A program made the position numbers and the translations under genes. A stretch of DNA of 64,000 bases, taken from Devosia sp. (lineage in GTDB: Bacteria > Pseudomonadota > Alphaproteobacteria > Rhizobiales > Devosiaceae). The notes below the pieces were generated by a model. That model saw only the letters and a list, made by a program, of their open reading frames with translations. It did not search any database and was not told the DNA's origin. Each line of letters begins with the position of its first letter. Position 1 is the first letter of the stretch. Below are positions 35,597 to 42,664 of this stretch, piece by piece. The stretch covers positions 7,501 to 71,500 of the forward strand of contig NZ_JANQAH010000013.1 of NCBI RefSeq assembly GCF_024707125.1. The letters are read 5' to 3'.

Positions 35597-36232
35597 ATGA
35601 AGTTGACTACGACAACAATGATCTCTGTCGATGGCGTTATGCAGGGGCTGGGGACGCCGGACGAAGACCGCCGGGGCGACTTCGACCGCGGCGGATGGGT
35701 GCTGCCTCTTTTCGATGAAGATGCGGCGGCGGAACTGGGAAAAATCTATGCGCGCGCGGATGCATTTCTTTTTGGGCGGTGGACCTATGAGGTCTTCGCG
35801 GCATCCTGGGGTGCAATGGCGGAAATCCCGCCCGATAACCCAGTGGCAGTGGCGCTCAACACGCGCGCCCGATATGTCGTGTCCACCACCCTGAAGGACG
35901 CGAAATGGGCAAAGGGGGTGATCTCGGCAGACATCGAGACGGCCATCCGAAGGCTTAAGGCCGAACCGGGCGGTGAGCTTCAGGTTCATGGCAGCGGGCA
36001 ACTGGTTCGCTGGCTGCTCGAACGCAACCTGATCGACGAAATCAACCTGATCACGTTCCCGCTAATCCTTGGCCAGGGAAAGCGCCTTTTTCCGGAGATT
36101 GGTTCTGACCGGGCCCTCGAGCTGGTTCGGTCCCGTGTCAGCAATGGCGGTGCGATATTCAGCGTCTTTCGGCCCGCAGGGCGGCCGAGATATGAGGCCG
36201 CAACCTCGCAATCCACGACGGTAAAGTCGTGA
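35597..36232 (+). CDS. Dihydrofolate reductase-fold protein (RibD C-terminal-like)
   Basis: A 211-residue member of the family annotated as dihydrofolate reductase family protein (YyaP/YwjB-like). Typical segments are the N-terminal TTTMISVDGVMQGLGTPDED, the DAFLFGRWTYEVFAASW stretch near residues 55-71, YVVSTTLKDAKW near 93-104, GGELQVHGSGQLVRWLLERN near 124-143, and DEINLITFPLILGQGKRLFP near 146-165. These proteins are NADPH-binding reductases of unknown substrate; true folate reduction is not implied. It appears monocistronic. Confidence 0.88.
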   Translation: MKLTTTTMISVDGVMQGLGTPDEDRRGDFDRGGWVLPLFDEDAAAELGKIYARADAFLFGRWTYEVFAASWGAMAEIPPDNPVAVALNTRARYVVSTTLKDAKWAKGVISADIETAIRRLKAEPGGELQVHGSGQLVRWLLERNLIDEINLITFPLILGQGKRLFPEIGSDRALELVRSRVSNGGAIFSVFRPAGRPRYEAATSQSTTVKS

Positions 36233-36458
36233 TTGGCTGCAAAGGGTGAGGTCCGGAACTGTCGTTCGGCTGGCAACGCCAGTTTGACGGCAGCGTCCGG
36301 CATTCCACCGAAAGCGTCCAGCCGCCAGCGGCCGGGGCGAGAAGCTAGCCCTAAACGTCGGCCTTGCCGAAAATGATCGCCCAATTGCCGGCAATCGCTG
36401 CGCCCGCTTCGAGACTCAGCTAGATCAAATTCGTGCGCATCCGGGCGAAGCGAGTTTG

Positions 36459-37109
36459 ATGGTAGAGACGGACCTTTATCTGCCGCTGAAGGCCTTCATG
36501 GAGGGCGCCGGCTACTCGGTCAAAGGCGAAGTCAATGGCTGCGACCTGGTCGGCGTCAAAGACGGCGACCCGCAAGTGGTCGTGGTTTGCGAGATGAAGC
36601 TGACGTTCAATCTCGAACTCGTCATGCAGGGCGTCAATCGCGCGGCGATTTGCGACGAGGTCTGGCTCGCTGCCCGCACCTCCAAGACCGGCAAGGGGCG
36701 CGAGCACGATGCGCGCTTCCGCAATCTGTGCCGACGCCTGGGCTTCGGCCTTATCGCTGTCTCGGCTTCTGGCGTAGTTCATGTCATCGTCGCGCCATTT
36801 GCAGCGACACCGCGCCGGGATCCCAAAAGGCGCTCCCGGCTGCTTGATGAGCACAGGCGCCGCGTGGGCGACCCGCAATTGGGCGGCGGCCGCGGCAAAC
36901 CGATCATGACCGCCTACCGGCAGGACTGCATTGTCTGCGCCACCGCCTTGCTGGCTGGCCCCCAAAGCCCCAGGCAGCTAAAGGTTCTGGTCGCCAGAGC
37001 CCCGACAATTCTGCGCAGCAACGTCTATGGCTGGTTCGTCAGGGAAAGCCGTGGTGTCTACGGGCTGACGGAACTCGGCAGAGCCGCTGTTCTCCCGCCT
37101 CAAGCCTGA
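36459..37109 (+). CDS. DUF2161 family protein, PD-(D/E)XK nuclease-like
   Basis: A 216-residue protein of the DUF2161 (putative PD-(D/E)XK phosphodiesterase) family. The nuclease-fold core is visible: VETDLYLPLKAFMEGAGYSV at the N terminus (conserved Glu), NGCDLVGVK near residues 26-34 with the metal-binding Asp, and VVCEMKLTFN near 43-52 with the E-x-K signature. The C-terminal half (IVCATALLAGPQSPRQLK and NVYGWFVRESRGVYGLTELG) looks like a winged-helix DNA-binding domain. The start is ATG at 36459. Its role is unknown; no restriction, toxin or phage partner is adjacent. Confidence 0.8.
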   Translation: MVETDLYLPLKAFMEGAGYSVKGEVNGCDLVGVKDGDPQVVVVCEMKLTFNLELVMQGVNRAAICDEVWLAARTSKTGKGREHDARFRNLCRRLGFGLIAVSASGVVHVIVAPFAATPRRDPKRRSRLLDEHRRRVGDPQLGGGRGKPIMTAYRQDCIVCATALLAGPQSPRQLKVLVARAPTILRSNVYGWFVRESRGVYGLTELGRAAVLPPQA

Positions 37110-37206
37110 TCGGTTCCGCGACCGGGGCCGATGCAGCGACAAACCGAGCGCAAAATCAGCAAGTCTCGCCTTTCGGCAAGCCGGCTTAAGTCATTGAAAA
37201 GATTGA

Positions 37207-37280
37207 TGGAGCGGGTGAAGGGAATCGAACCCTCGTCGTAAGCTTGGGAAGCTTCTGCTCTACCATTGAGCTACACCCGC
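37207..37280 (-). tRNA. tRNA-Gly (anticodon CCC)
   Basis: Read on the minus strand the gene folds as a tRNA: acceptor GCGGGTG pairs with CACCCGC, D stem GCTC/GAGC, anticodon loop TTCCCAA giving anticodon CCC, and T arm AGGGTTCGATTCCCT. Discriminator T and the 3' CCA are encoded. No integrase or attachment repeat is seen next to it. Confidence 0.97.
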
Positions 37281-37326
37281 GACGCGCCACTAGATGCGGG
37301 AAATCTGTGAAGCCGTCAAGCCGCCC

Positions 37327-38430
37327 TTACGGAAACGACTTGAAGTGCTTTGAGAGTTTCAGCGTCTGAGCCTGGTAGTTCGAGCCGAGCGCCGAGCCAT
37401 AGAGACGGTCCGGTTTTTCAGCGAGCTTTTCGTAGATCAGCTTGCCGATGCTCTGCCCGTGGCCGAGGAGGAACGGCACTTCGCGGCTGCGCACTTCCAG
37501 AACCGCCCGGCTCCCCGTGCCGCCGGCCGAGGAGTGCCCGAAACCGGGATCGAAAAAGCCTGCATAATGCACGCGGAATTCGCCCACCAACGGGTCGAAA
37601 GGCACCATTTCGGCCGCATGGCTTGGTGGCACATGTACGGCTTCGTGGCTGACAAGGATGTAAAATTCATCCGGGTCGAGCGTCAGCTCCAGATGCCCGC
37701 GATTGTAGAGCGGCTCCCAGAAATCGAGCACGTCGAGCGCATTCTTCCTGTCGACATCGACAACGCCGGTATGCCGCTTGGAGCGGAACCCGATCAGCCC
37801 GTTGCGGCCCTCGCCCTGAAGGTCGATCGAGAGCGCCACGCCTTCGCCAACCGGCTGGTCGCCGCCGACGACAAGCGTATCGCTGGCATGAAGCGCCTGG
37901 TGCTCGGCCGAGGAAAGCCGCGTGTCGCCGCAGCGGAAGCGCATCTGGCTCAGCCGCGACCCCGTCCGCACCAAGACCGGAAAGGTGCGCGGGCTGACTT
38001 CAAGATAGAGCGGCCCTTTATAGCCCGCCGGCATCTGGTCAAAGCCGCGTGCCCTATCGCCAATGACGCGGGTGAAAACGTCGAGCCGCCCGGTAGAGCT
38101 CTTGGGATTTGCCGAAGCGCTCACCTCTGCCGGCAGGTCGAGGCTTTCCTGCAGCGGCACGAGATAAACACAACCACGCTCCAGCACCGCCCCGCGCGTC
38201 AGGTCGATTTCATGCAGCTTTAGGGCTTCGATCCGGTCGACCATGGAATGGGCCGGGCCCGGCAAAAAACTTGAGCGCACCCGATAGGCGACATCGCCGA
38301 GCCGGAGATCAAGGCTCGCCGGTTGCACCTGGTCGGCATCGAATGGGTGCGCCGTCGCAATCGCGCCCTGCGCATGTAGCTTTTCGATCAATCGTGCAGG
38401 AAAGACGCCTTGCGGCCAGGCCTCTGCCAT
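37327..38430 (-). CDS. dcd: 2'-deoxycytidine 5'-triphosphate deaminase, two-domain type
   Basis: A 367-residue protein, about twice the length of E. coli Dcd, as in the tandem form common in alphaproteobacteria. Each half has a dUTPase-like fold. The first half shows QPASLDLRLGDVAYRV near residues 35-50 and ANPKSSTGRLDVFTRVI near 105-121; the second shows GLIGFRSKRHTGVVDVD near 211-227 and a C-terminal GHGQSIGKLIYEKLAEKPD. It makes dUTP from dCTP for thymidylate synthesis. The ATG at 38430 is preferred over a TTG 23 codons upstream and has GGAG nine bases away. It is divergent from metZ and its riboswitch. Confidence 0.9.
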   Translation of the reverse strand: MAEAWPQGVFPARLIEKLHAQGAIATAHPFDADQVQPASLDLRLGDVAYRVRSSFLPGPAHSMVDRIEALKLHEIDLTRGAVLERGCVYLVPLQESLDLPAEVSASANPKSSTGRLDVFTRVIGDRARGFDQMPAGYKGPLYLEVSPRTFPVLVRTGSRLSQMRFRCGDTRLSSAEHQALHASDTLVVGGDQPVGEGVALSIDLQGEGRNGLIGFRSKRHTGVVDVDRKNALDVLDFWEPLYNRGHLELTLDPDEFYILVSHEAVHVPPSHAAEMVPFDPLVGEFRVHYAGFFDPGFGHSSAGGTGSRAVLEVRSREVPFLLGHGQSIGKLIYEKLAEKPDRLYGSALGSNYQAQTLKLSKHFKSFP

Positions 38431-38516
38431 GGTGCGGTGCTCCGGCAAATCAGGGGTCGCTCTCCCTAGCAAAGCCTGAACATTGACGCCACCGGCCAAT
38501 TGCGGTTTAGTCGTTT

Positions 38517-38575
38517 CCAGTGGTGATTTGGCCGGTCGCTTGCAGCCACTTAAAACAAATTGCTAAAGACCGTTG
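38517..38575 (+). ncRNA. SAM-II riboswitch (metA motif) upstream of metZ
   Basis: The sequence carries the conserved SAM-II segments in order: GGTGATTTG (38522-38530), CGCTTGCAGCCACTT (38537-38551), AAAACAAAT, and GCTAAAGACC (38562-38571). This aptamer class is known upstream of metA, metZ and related genes in alphaproteobacteria and binds S-adenosylmethionine through an H-type pseudoknot. It lies 50 bp before the metZ start, as expected. The exact 5' and 3' limits are approximate. Confidence 0.85.
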
Positions 38576-38577
38576 GT

Positions 38578-38608
38578 AACCGGCCGCCACTTGCGTGCCG
38601 GTTTTTTT
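38578..38608 (+). terminator. Intrinsic terminator acting as riboswitch expression platform
   Basis: AACCGGC (38578-38584) pairs with GCCGGTT (38597-38603), with three further pairs inside, and the stem is followed by TTTTT. It lies directly between the SAM-II aptamer and metZ. GGCCGGT in the aptamer (38530-38536) is complementary to ACCGGCC (38579-38585), so an alternative antiterminator pairing is possible. Confidence 0.75.
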
Positions 38609-38624
38609 GTTTGAAGGCGAAGCT

Positions 38625-39830
38625 ATGTCTAAAGATAAAAATCCCCTCCTTGATCCCAAGCGGCGCTCGGCAGCGACGCAGATGGTCCACGGTGGGGGCA
38701 AGCGTTCGCCCTTCAACGAAACCAGCGAAGCGCTCTTTCTTAATTCGGGCTATTCCTACCCAAGTTCGCAGCACGCCGAGGACCTGTTCCTCAACAAGAT
38801 CGCGGGCCACAATTATTCGCGCTTCGCCAATCCCACCGTCGACATGTTCCAGGAGCGCATGGCGCTGATCGAGGGCGCGGAAGCGGCTCGCGGCTTCGCC
38901 TCGGGCATGGCCGCCGTCACCAATGCAGTGATGAGCCAGGTCCGCGCCGGCGACCACATCGTTGCCGCCCAGGCGCTGTTCGGCGGATGTCGCTATGTAG
39001 TTGAAGATTACGCGCCACGTTTTGGCGTGGAATCGACGCTGGTCGATGGCCGCGACCCCGAGAATTTCGCTCGCGCCATGCGCCCGAACACCAAGGTCGT
39101 CTTCATCGAGACCCCGACCAACCCGACGCTTGAACTGGTCGACATCCAGGCTGTCGCCGACATCGCCCACGCCCATGGCGCCAAGCTGATCGTCGACAAC
39201 GTCTTTTCGACCGCGCTTTACCAAAAGCCGCTCGAACTGGGCGCCGATCTCGTCACCTATTCGGCCACAAAACATATCGACGGGCAGGGCAGGGTGCTCG
39301 GCGGCATCGTGCTGGGTTCGAAAGCCATCATCGAGGCCGACGTCCACACTTTCCTCCGCCAGACCGGCGCTACGCTCAGCGCCTTCAATGCCTGGGTGCT
39401 GCTGAAAGGCCTTGAAACCTACGCCCTGCGCATCCGCCAGATGACCGACAGCGCCGAAAAGATCGCCGAGGCGCTGGCCTCGCATCCCAAGGTGAACCGC
39501 GTCATCTACCCGCACCACAAGAGCCACCCGCAATACGACCTTGCCAAGCGCCAGATGAGCCGCGGTTCGACCCTCCTCGCCCTCGATCTCAAGGGCGGCC
39601 AGGAAGCGGCGTTCACGCTCTCGGATTCGCTCGCGGTGGTGCTGATCTCAAACAATCTCGGCGATGCGAAATCGCTGATCACCCATCCGCGCACCACCAC
39701 CCATGCGCGCCTCACCGAGGAAGTCCGCTTGGAAACCGGGGTCACCCCAGGCCTCCTGCGCCTCTCGGTCGGCCTCGAAGATGCCGATGATCTGATCGCG
39801 GACCTGATGTACGCGCTCGATCAGGTGTGA
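38625..39830 (+). CDS. metZ: O-succinylhomoserine sulfhydrylase
   Basis: A 401-residue PLP enzyme of the Cys/Met metabolism family, making homocysteine from O-succinylhomoserine and sulfide. The PLP-lysine segment is YSATKHIDGQGRVLGG, with Lys near residue 215. Other markers are NYSRFANPTVDMFQERMA near 62-79, GFASGMAAVTNAVMS near 88-102, FIETPTNPTLELVDI near 159-173 and RLSVGLEDADDLI near 380-392. The GQGR after the lysine is typical of MetZ rather than MetB or MetC. The start ATG is at 38625, after GAAGG. Expression should be shut off by S-adenosylmethionine through the upstream SAM-II element. Confidence 0.93.
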   Translation: MSKDKNPLLDPKRRSAATQMVHGGGKRSPFNETSEALFLNSGYSYPSSQHAEDLFLNKIAGHNYSRFANPTVDMFQERMALIEGAEAARGFASGMAAVTNAVMSQVRAGDHIVAAQALFGGCRYVVEDYAPRFGVESTLVDGRDPENFARAMRPNTKVVFIETPTNPTLELVDIQAVADIAHAHGAKLIVDNVFSTALYQKPLELGADLVTYSATKHIDGQGRVLGGIVLGSKAIIEADVHTFLRQTGATLSAFNAWVLLKGLETYALRIRQMTDSAEKIAEALASHPKVNRVIYPHHKSHPQYDLAKRQMSRGSTLLALDLKGGQEAAFTLSDSLAVVLISNNLGDAKSLITHPRTTTHARLTEEVRLETGVTPGLLRLSVGLEDADDLIADLMYALDQV

Positions 39831-39893
39831 GCTTTTCGTGAGCCACTGGCTTCCCCGCTCCCCTTGTGGGACTTTGAGGCGGCCCGCAGGGGC

Positions 39894-39916
39894 AAATCGC
39901 TCCAGTGGAGCGATTT
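39894..39916. repeat. Perfect inverted repeat (10-bp stem)
   Basis: AAATCGCTCC and GGAGCGATTT are separated by AGT. It lies in the gap after metZ and lacks a T tract beyond the stem end. The upstream stretch CTCCCCTTGTGGG (39858-39870) resembles the repeat near 58748-58759, so this gap probably holds part of a dispersed intergenic element. Confidence 0.6.
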
Positions 39917-39982
39917 GAGGTGAAAAGGCCGCGAGAGCTGCGCTCGAGTGGCGGGGCCCGACCGGCCGTAGAGGGATATTTG

Positions 39983-40801
39983 ATGCGTCGTAACTGGGCT
40001 GGCCTTTTTGGCGCCATGGCAGTCATTCTCGCCACCCCCGCGCTCGCCCAGCCGCTACCCTATCATTCCGATCCCGACGCCCGCGAAATCCTGCCTTTGC
40101 AAGGTTCAGTCCCGGCCATCCGCTTTCTCACCACGGCCGATTTTCCGCCCTTCAATTTTCGTGACACCAATGGCGAGCTGATCGGCTTCAATGTCGATCT
40201 CGCCAAGCGCATCTGCGCCGAAGTCAACATCGCCTGCACGCTGCAGGCCTGGCCCTGGGATCAGGCAGCCAATGCCCTCGCCGATGCGCAGGGCGATGCC
40301 CTCATCGCCGGCCTCGCCGTCACGCCCGAAAACGGCGAAAAGTTTGATTTTTCCTCGACCTATCTCGCGCTGCCCGGTCGCTTCGTCACCCGCGCCGACG
40401 ATGCCGCCGCCTTCTCGGTAGAAAACCTTTCGGGCAAAACCGTCGCCATCCGCGCCGGCAGCGCCCATGCCGATTTCATGGCCCGCTACCTGCCCAATGT
40501 GACGGTGGAAACTTTTGCTTCCGAAATCGAAGCGCTAACGGCCCTGCGCGATGGCAAAGTGGACGCCTATTTCGGCGATGCCATGCGCTCCGCCTTCTGG
40601 CTCAACGATAATCCGGAGTGCTGCTCCTTTGCCGGTGAGCCCTATTTCCGTCCCGAACTTTTCGGCGAGGGCCTCACCATCGCCGTGCCCGCGGGCAATG
40701 ACGCCGCCCGCCACGCCATTGATTGGGCCCTGGTGCGTCTCAAGGAAAACGGCGCGCTCGACGAGCTCTATCTGCGCTGGTTCCCCGTGGGCTTTTACTG
40801 A
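39983..40801 (+). CDS. ABC transporter substrate-binding protein, family 3 (amino-acid type)
   Basis: A 272-residue periplasmic binding protein (SBP_bac_3). The signal peptide NWAGLFGAMAVILATPALAQ is cleaved near ALA-QP. The mature part has the classic IRFLTTADFPPFNFRDTNGE start near residues 46-65 and IGFNVDLAKRICAEV, then ALIAGLAVTPENGEKFDFSS near 109-128 and KTVAIRAGSAHADFM near 152-166. A Cys pair (ECCSF) occurs near 212. The ATG at 39983 follows GAGGGAT. It has no adjacent permease or ATPase. Its stop touches that of the convergent DUF2306 gene with no spacing (TGATCA). Confidence 0.9.
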   Translation: MRRNWAGLFGAMAVILATPALAQPLPYHSDPDAREILPLQGSVPAIRFLTTADFPPFNFRDTNGELIGFNVDLAKRICAEVNIACTLQAWPWDQAANALADAQGDALIAGLAVTPENGEKFDFSSTYLALPGRFVTRADDAAAFSVENLSGKTVAIRAGSAHADFMARYLPNVTVETFASEIEALTALRDGKVDAYFGDAMRSAFWLNDNPECCSFAGEPYFRPELFGEGLTIAVPAGNDAARHAIDWALVRLKENGALDELYLRWFPVGFY

Positions 40802-41416
40802 TCAGGCCGTCCGCAGCCGCAGTGATGTGCCCCGCCGCAAAACGAGCTCCGCCGCGATGAGATTGGGCACCCAGCAGAGCCAAGCTATGGCCGAATAGGC
40901 GGTATCGAAAGGCAGGTCGAGCAGCAGGGTCGCAAACACCTGAAGTCGCAAGCTGACGGCCGCCAGCGTCAGGGCGATGGAGCGGATCATCCATCGCCGA
41001 TGGGCCAGGCGGTCGCCCTGCATGGCCAGGCCAATGCCGCGGATGGTCGTTGCCAGCCATGCAATGGCCAATAGACCAAAACCCCAGGCGGCCACGGCGC
41101 CAGCCTCTGTCGTCAGGGCCAGCCAGAGCCCCGATAGTCCAGAAAGAACAATGGCAATGCCATAGACGCGGCCGAGCAGCCGATGGAGGCCAGGCTTCGA
41201 AGCGCGCAATCCGTTCCAGAGCTGAAAGGGAACGAGCACCAGTGCTGCCGGGGCGAGGATGACGTGCGTGTAGAAAGCAATGGGTCGTAAATCGGCATGA
41301 TAGGCCACATGGCCCATGGAGGCCTCGACCCCCGCCCAGAGGAAGCGCCAAGAGGCGATCGCTATCCCAAGGCACAAAAGCCAGATCAGTCCTGTTCTCA
41401 AAGTCGAAACCAGCAT
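40802..41416 (-). CDS. DUF2306 integral membrane protein
   Basis: A 204-residue protein with about six hydrophobic helices, matching the DUF2306 (predicted membrane protein) family. Conserved histidines appear in the first half: VAYHADLRPIAFYTHVILAP near residues 38-57 and GLHRLLGRVYG near 76-86, then HRRWMIRSIALT near 140-151. The conserved His may bind metal or haem, but the function is unknown. GAGGAGG precedes the ATG. It is divergent from a TetR regulator, with a strong palindrome between them, so its expression is probably repressed by that protein. Confidence 0.85.
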   Translation of the reverse strand: MLVSTLRTGLIWLLCLGIAIASWRFLWAGVEASMGHVAYHADLRPIAFYTHVILAPAALVLVPFQLWNGLRASKPGLHRLLGRVYGIAIVLSGLSGLWLALTTEAGAVAAWGFGLLAIAWLATTIRGIGLAMQGDRLAHRRWMIRSIALTLAAVSLRLQVFATLLLDLPFDTAYSAIAWLCWVPNLIAAELVLRRGTSLRLRTA

Positions 41417-41429
41417 GTCGTCCTCCTCA

Positions 41430-41473
41430 AACTTGACACTGTAAAGATCAGGTCAACTTGACAATGTCAAGTT
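41430..41473. promoter_or_regulatory. TetR-type operator pair in the DUF2306/tetR divergent region
   Basis: AACTTGACA (41455-41463) and TGTCAAGTT (41465-41473) form a perfect 19-bp palindrome with one central base. A weaker copy, AACTTGACA-C-TGTAAAGAT, lies at 41430-41448, 25 bp upstream. Both copies contain TTGACA, a perfect -35 hexamer, so binding would cover the divergent promoters. Confidence 0.75.
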
Positions 41474-41492
41474 TGAGTCGATAGAGTCGTGC

Positions 41493-42098
41493 ATGGTCGA
41501 AATCGCTCCCCCTGCCAAGCACACGCATCACCACGGCAATCTGCGTGAGGCGCTGGTCAGTGCCGGGCTGTCGCTCCTGGGCAGCGAAGGCGCAGCCGGC
41601 CTCACCTTGCGCAAATGTGCCGCAATGGCGGGCGTTTCCCATGCCGCGCCTGCCCACCATTTTCAGGGCATTGCCGGCCTTCTGGATGCGATTGCCGCGC
41701 GCGGTTTCACGCTTTTCGCCGATGCCATGGAAGCAGAGGCGGCCAATGGGCCGAATGAGCCGCGCGCCCGGCTCGAAGCGATTTGCCTCGCCTATTTCGC
41801 CTTTGCCAAGGCCAATCCGGCCCTTTACGACCTGATGTTCCGCCAGATCTGGTCACTGGCAGGCAAGGAGCCGGAACTGGGCCGCGCCGGCGCCCGCGCC
41901 TATGGGGTGCTGGCCGCCGCCTGCGCCCCCTTCGTGACCGACGGCGTCGAGCCAGCCACGATCGAAACCCAGGTCTGGAGCCTCATCCACGGCTATTCGG
42001 CACTGGTGCTGGTAGAAAGGATCGACAGCAATAGGCCGCTGGCGTCCGTAGAGGACCTTTTGGGCCTGCTCCGAAGGCTCGATCTCAAGACCGCATAG
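41493..42098 (+). CDS. TetR/AcrR-family transcriptional regulator
   Basis: A 201-residue regulator. The N-terminal helix-turn-helix is HHGNLREALVSAGLSLLGSE followed by LRKCAAMAGVSHAAPAHHFQ near residues 40-59, a TetR form with P-A-H-H-F. The C-terminal part is a TetR_C-like ligand domain (FAFAKANPALYDLMFRQIW near 105-123). It is divergent from the DUF2306 gene and probably represses both it and itself through the palindromes at 41430-41473. The ligand is unknown. Confidence 0.92.
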   Translation: MVEIAPPAKHTHHHGNLREALVSAGLSLLGSEGAAGLTLRKCAAMAGVSHAAPAHHFQGIAGLLDAIAARGFTLFADAMEAEAANGPNEPRARLEAICLAYFAFAKANPALYDLMFRQIWSLAGKEPELGRAGARAYGVLAAACAPFVTDGVEPATIETQVWSLIHGYSALVLVERIDSNRPLASVEDLLGLLRRLDLKTA

Positions 42099-42105
42099 GT
42101 TTTTG

Positions 42106-42519
42106 CTAGCTCGGCATCCGCCGGTGCCGCGCCCGCGCCGCAACTTCGATCGCCGCCGTGGTCAACCGATCAAGCGACAACCGGTCACGCAGCATTTCGA
42201 GATAGCGCAGCTCTTCCTGCTCGAGATGCAGGTCTACCGAAGTCACCTCGACGGCCAGCGCATAGGCGGTATCCTCTAGCTTTTTCGGCAGCGCCGCCAG
42301 CGCATTGTCGATCACCCGGTCGAGCCCGTCCGGCCCGTTGAGCAGATCCGCGCATTCATTCGCCACCGCCGTCAGCCGCGCTTTGTCAAAGCCCTCGAAC
42401 ACCGGCAGCCGGTCGATCAGCGCCTGGATGCGAATGAGCTCGCGCTCGGTCATCGTGCTGTCCGAAGAGGCAGCCACCAGCATCAGGTGAATGAGAGCGT
42501 CGTGGGCAGAGATGGTCAT
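42106..42519 (-). CDS. TerB-like tellurite resistance family protein
   Basis: A 137-residue all-helical protein of the TerB family. Visible features are ALIHLMLVAASSDSTMTERE near residues 7-26, with the acidic S-D-x-x-x-x-x-E segment typical of TerB metal-binding helices, and AVEVTSVDLHLEQEELRYLE near 88-107, which repeats the pattern. The ATG at 42519 follows GGAAGG; a longer frame to 42549 is less likely. It converges on the tetR gene. TerB proteins associate with membrane stress systems; here no terC, terD or terZ gene is adjacent, so its role is open. Confidence 0.82.
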   Translation of the reverse strand: MTISAHDALIHLMLVAASSDSTMTERELIRIQALIDRLPVFEGFDKARLTAVANECADLLNGPDGLDRVIDNALAALPKKLEDTAYALAVEVTSVDLHLEQEELRYLEMLRDRLSLDRLTTAAIEVAARARHRRMPS

Positions 42520-42664
42520 GGCGCCTTCCAGCAATAAGCAGTGCTCCAAGAACTAGGCTGCCCGGCCGTGTTTCGCAACCACCTGCGACATTGACGTAAG
42601 CCGAAGGGAATGCGACACCGCCCTACTTCTATCCTCCTTGCACCACCCGAAAGGCCTCCGCCCA

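Noticed and set aside
36233..36458. Possible pseudogene in the gap between the DHFR-like and DUF2161 genes
   Set aside because: Short frames on both strands show no recognisable domain and no clear frame-disrupted homology, so nothing is called.
36459..37109. DUF2161 nuclease-like gene as part of a defence system
   Set aside because: No methylase, ATPase, toxin-antitoxin or other defence partner is next to it; neighbours are housekeeping genes.
37207..37280. tRNA-Gly as a possible integration site
   Set aside because: No integrase, no repeated tRNA 3' end and no change of gene style occurs on either side.
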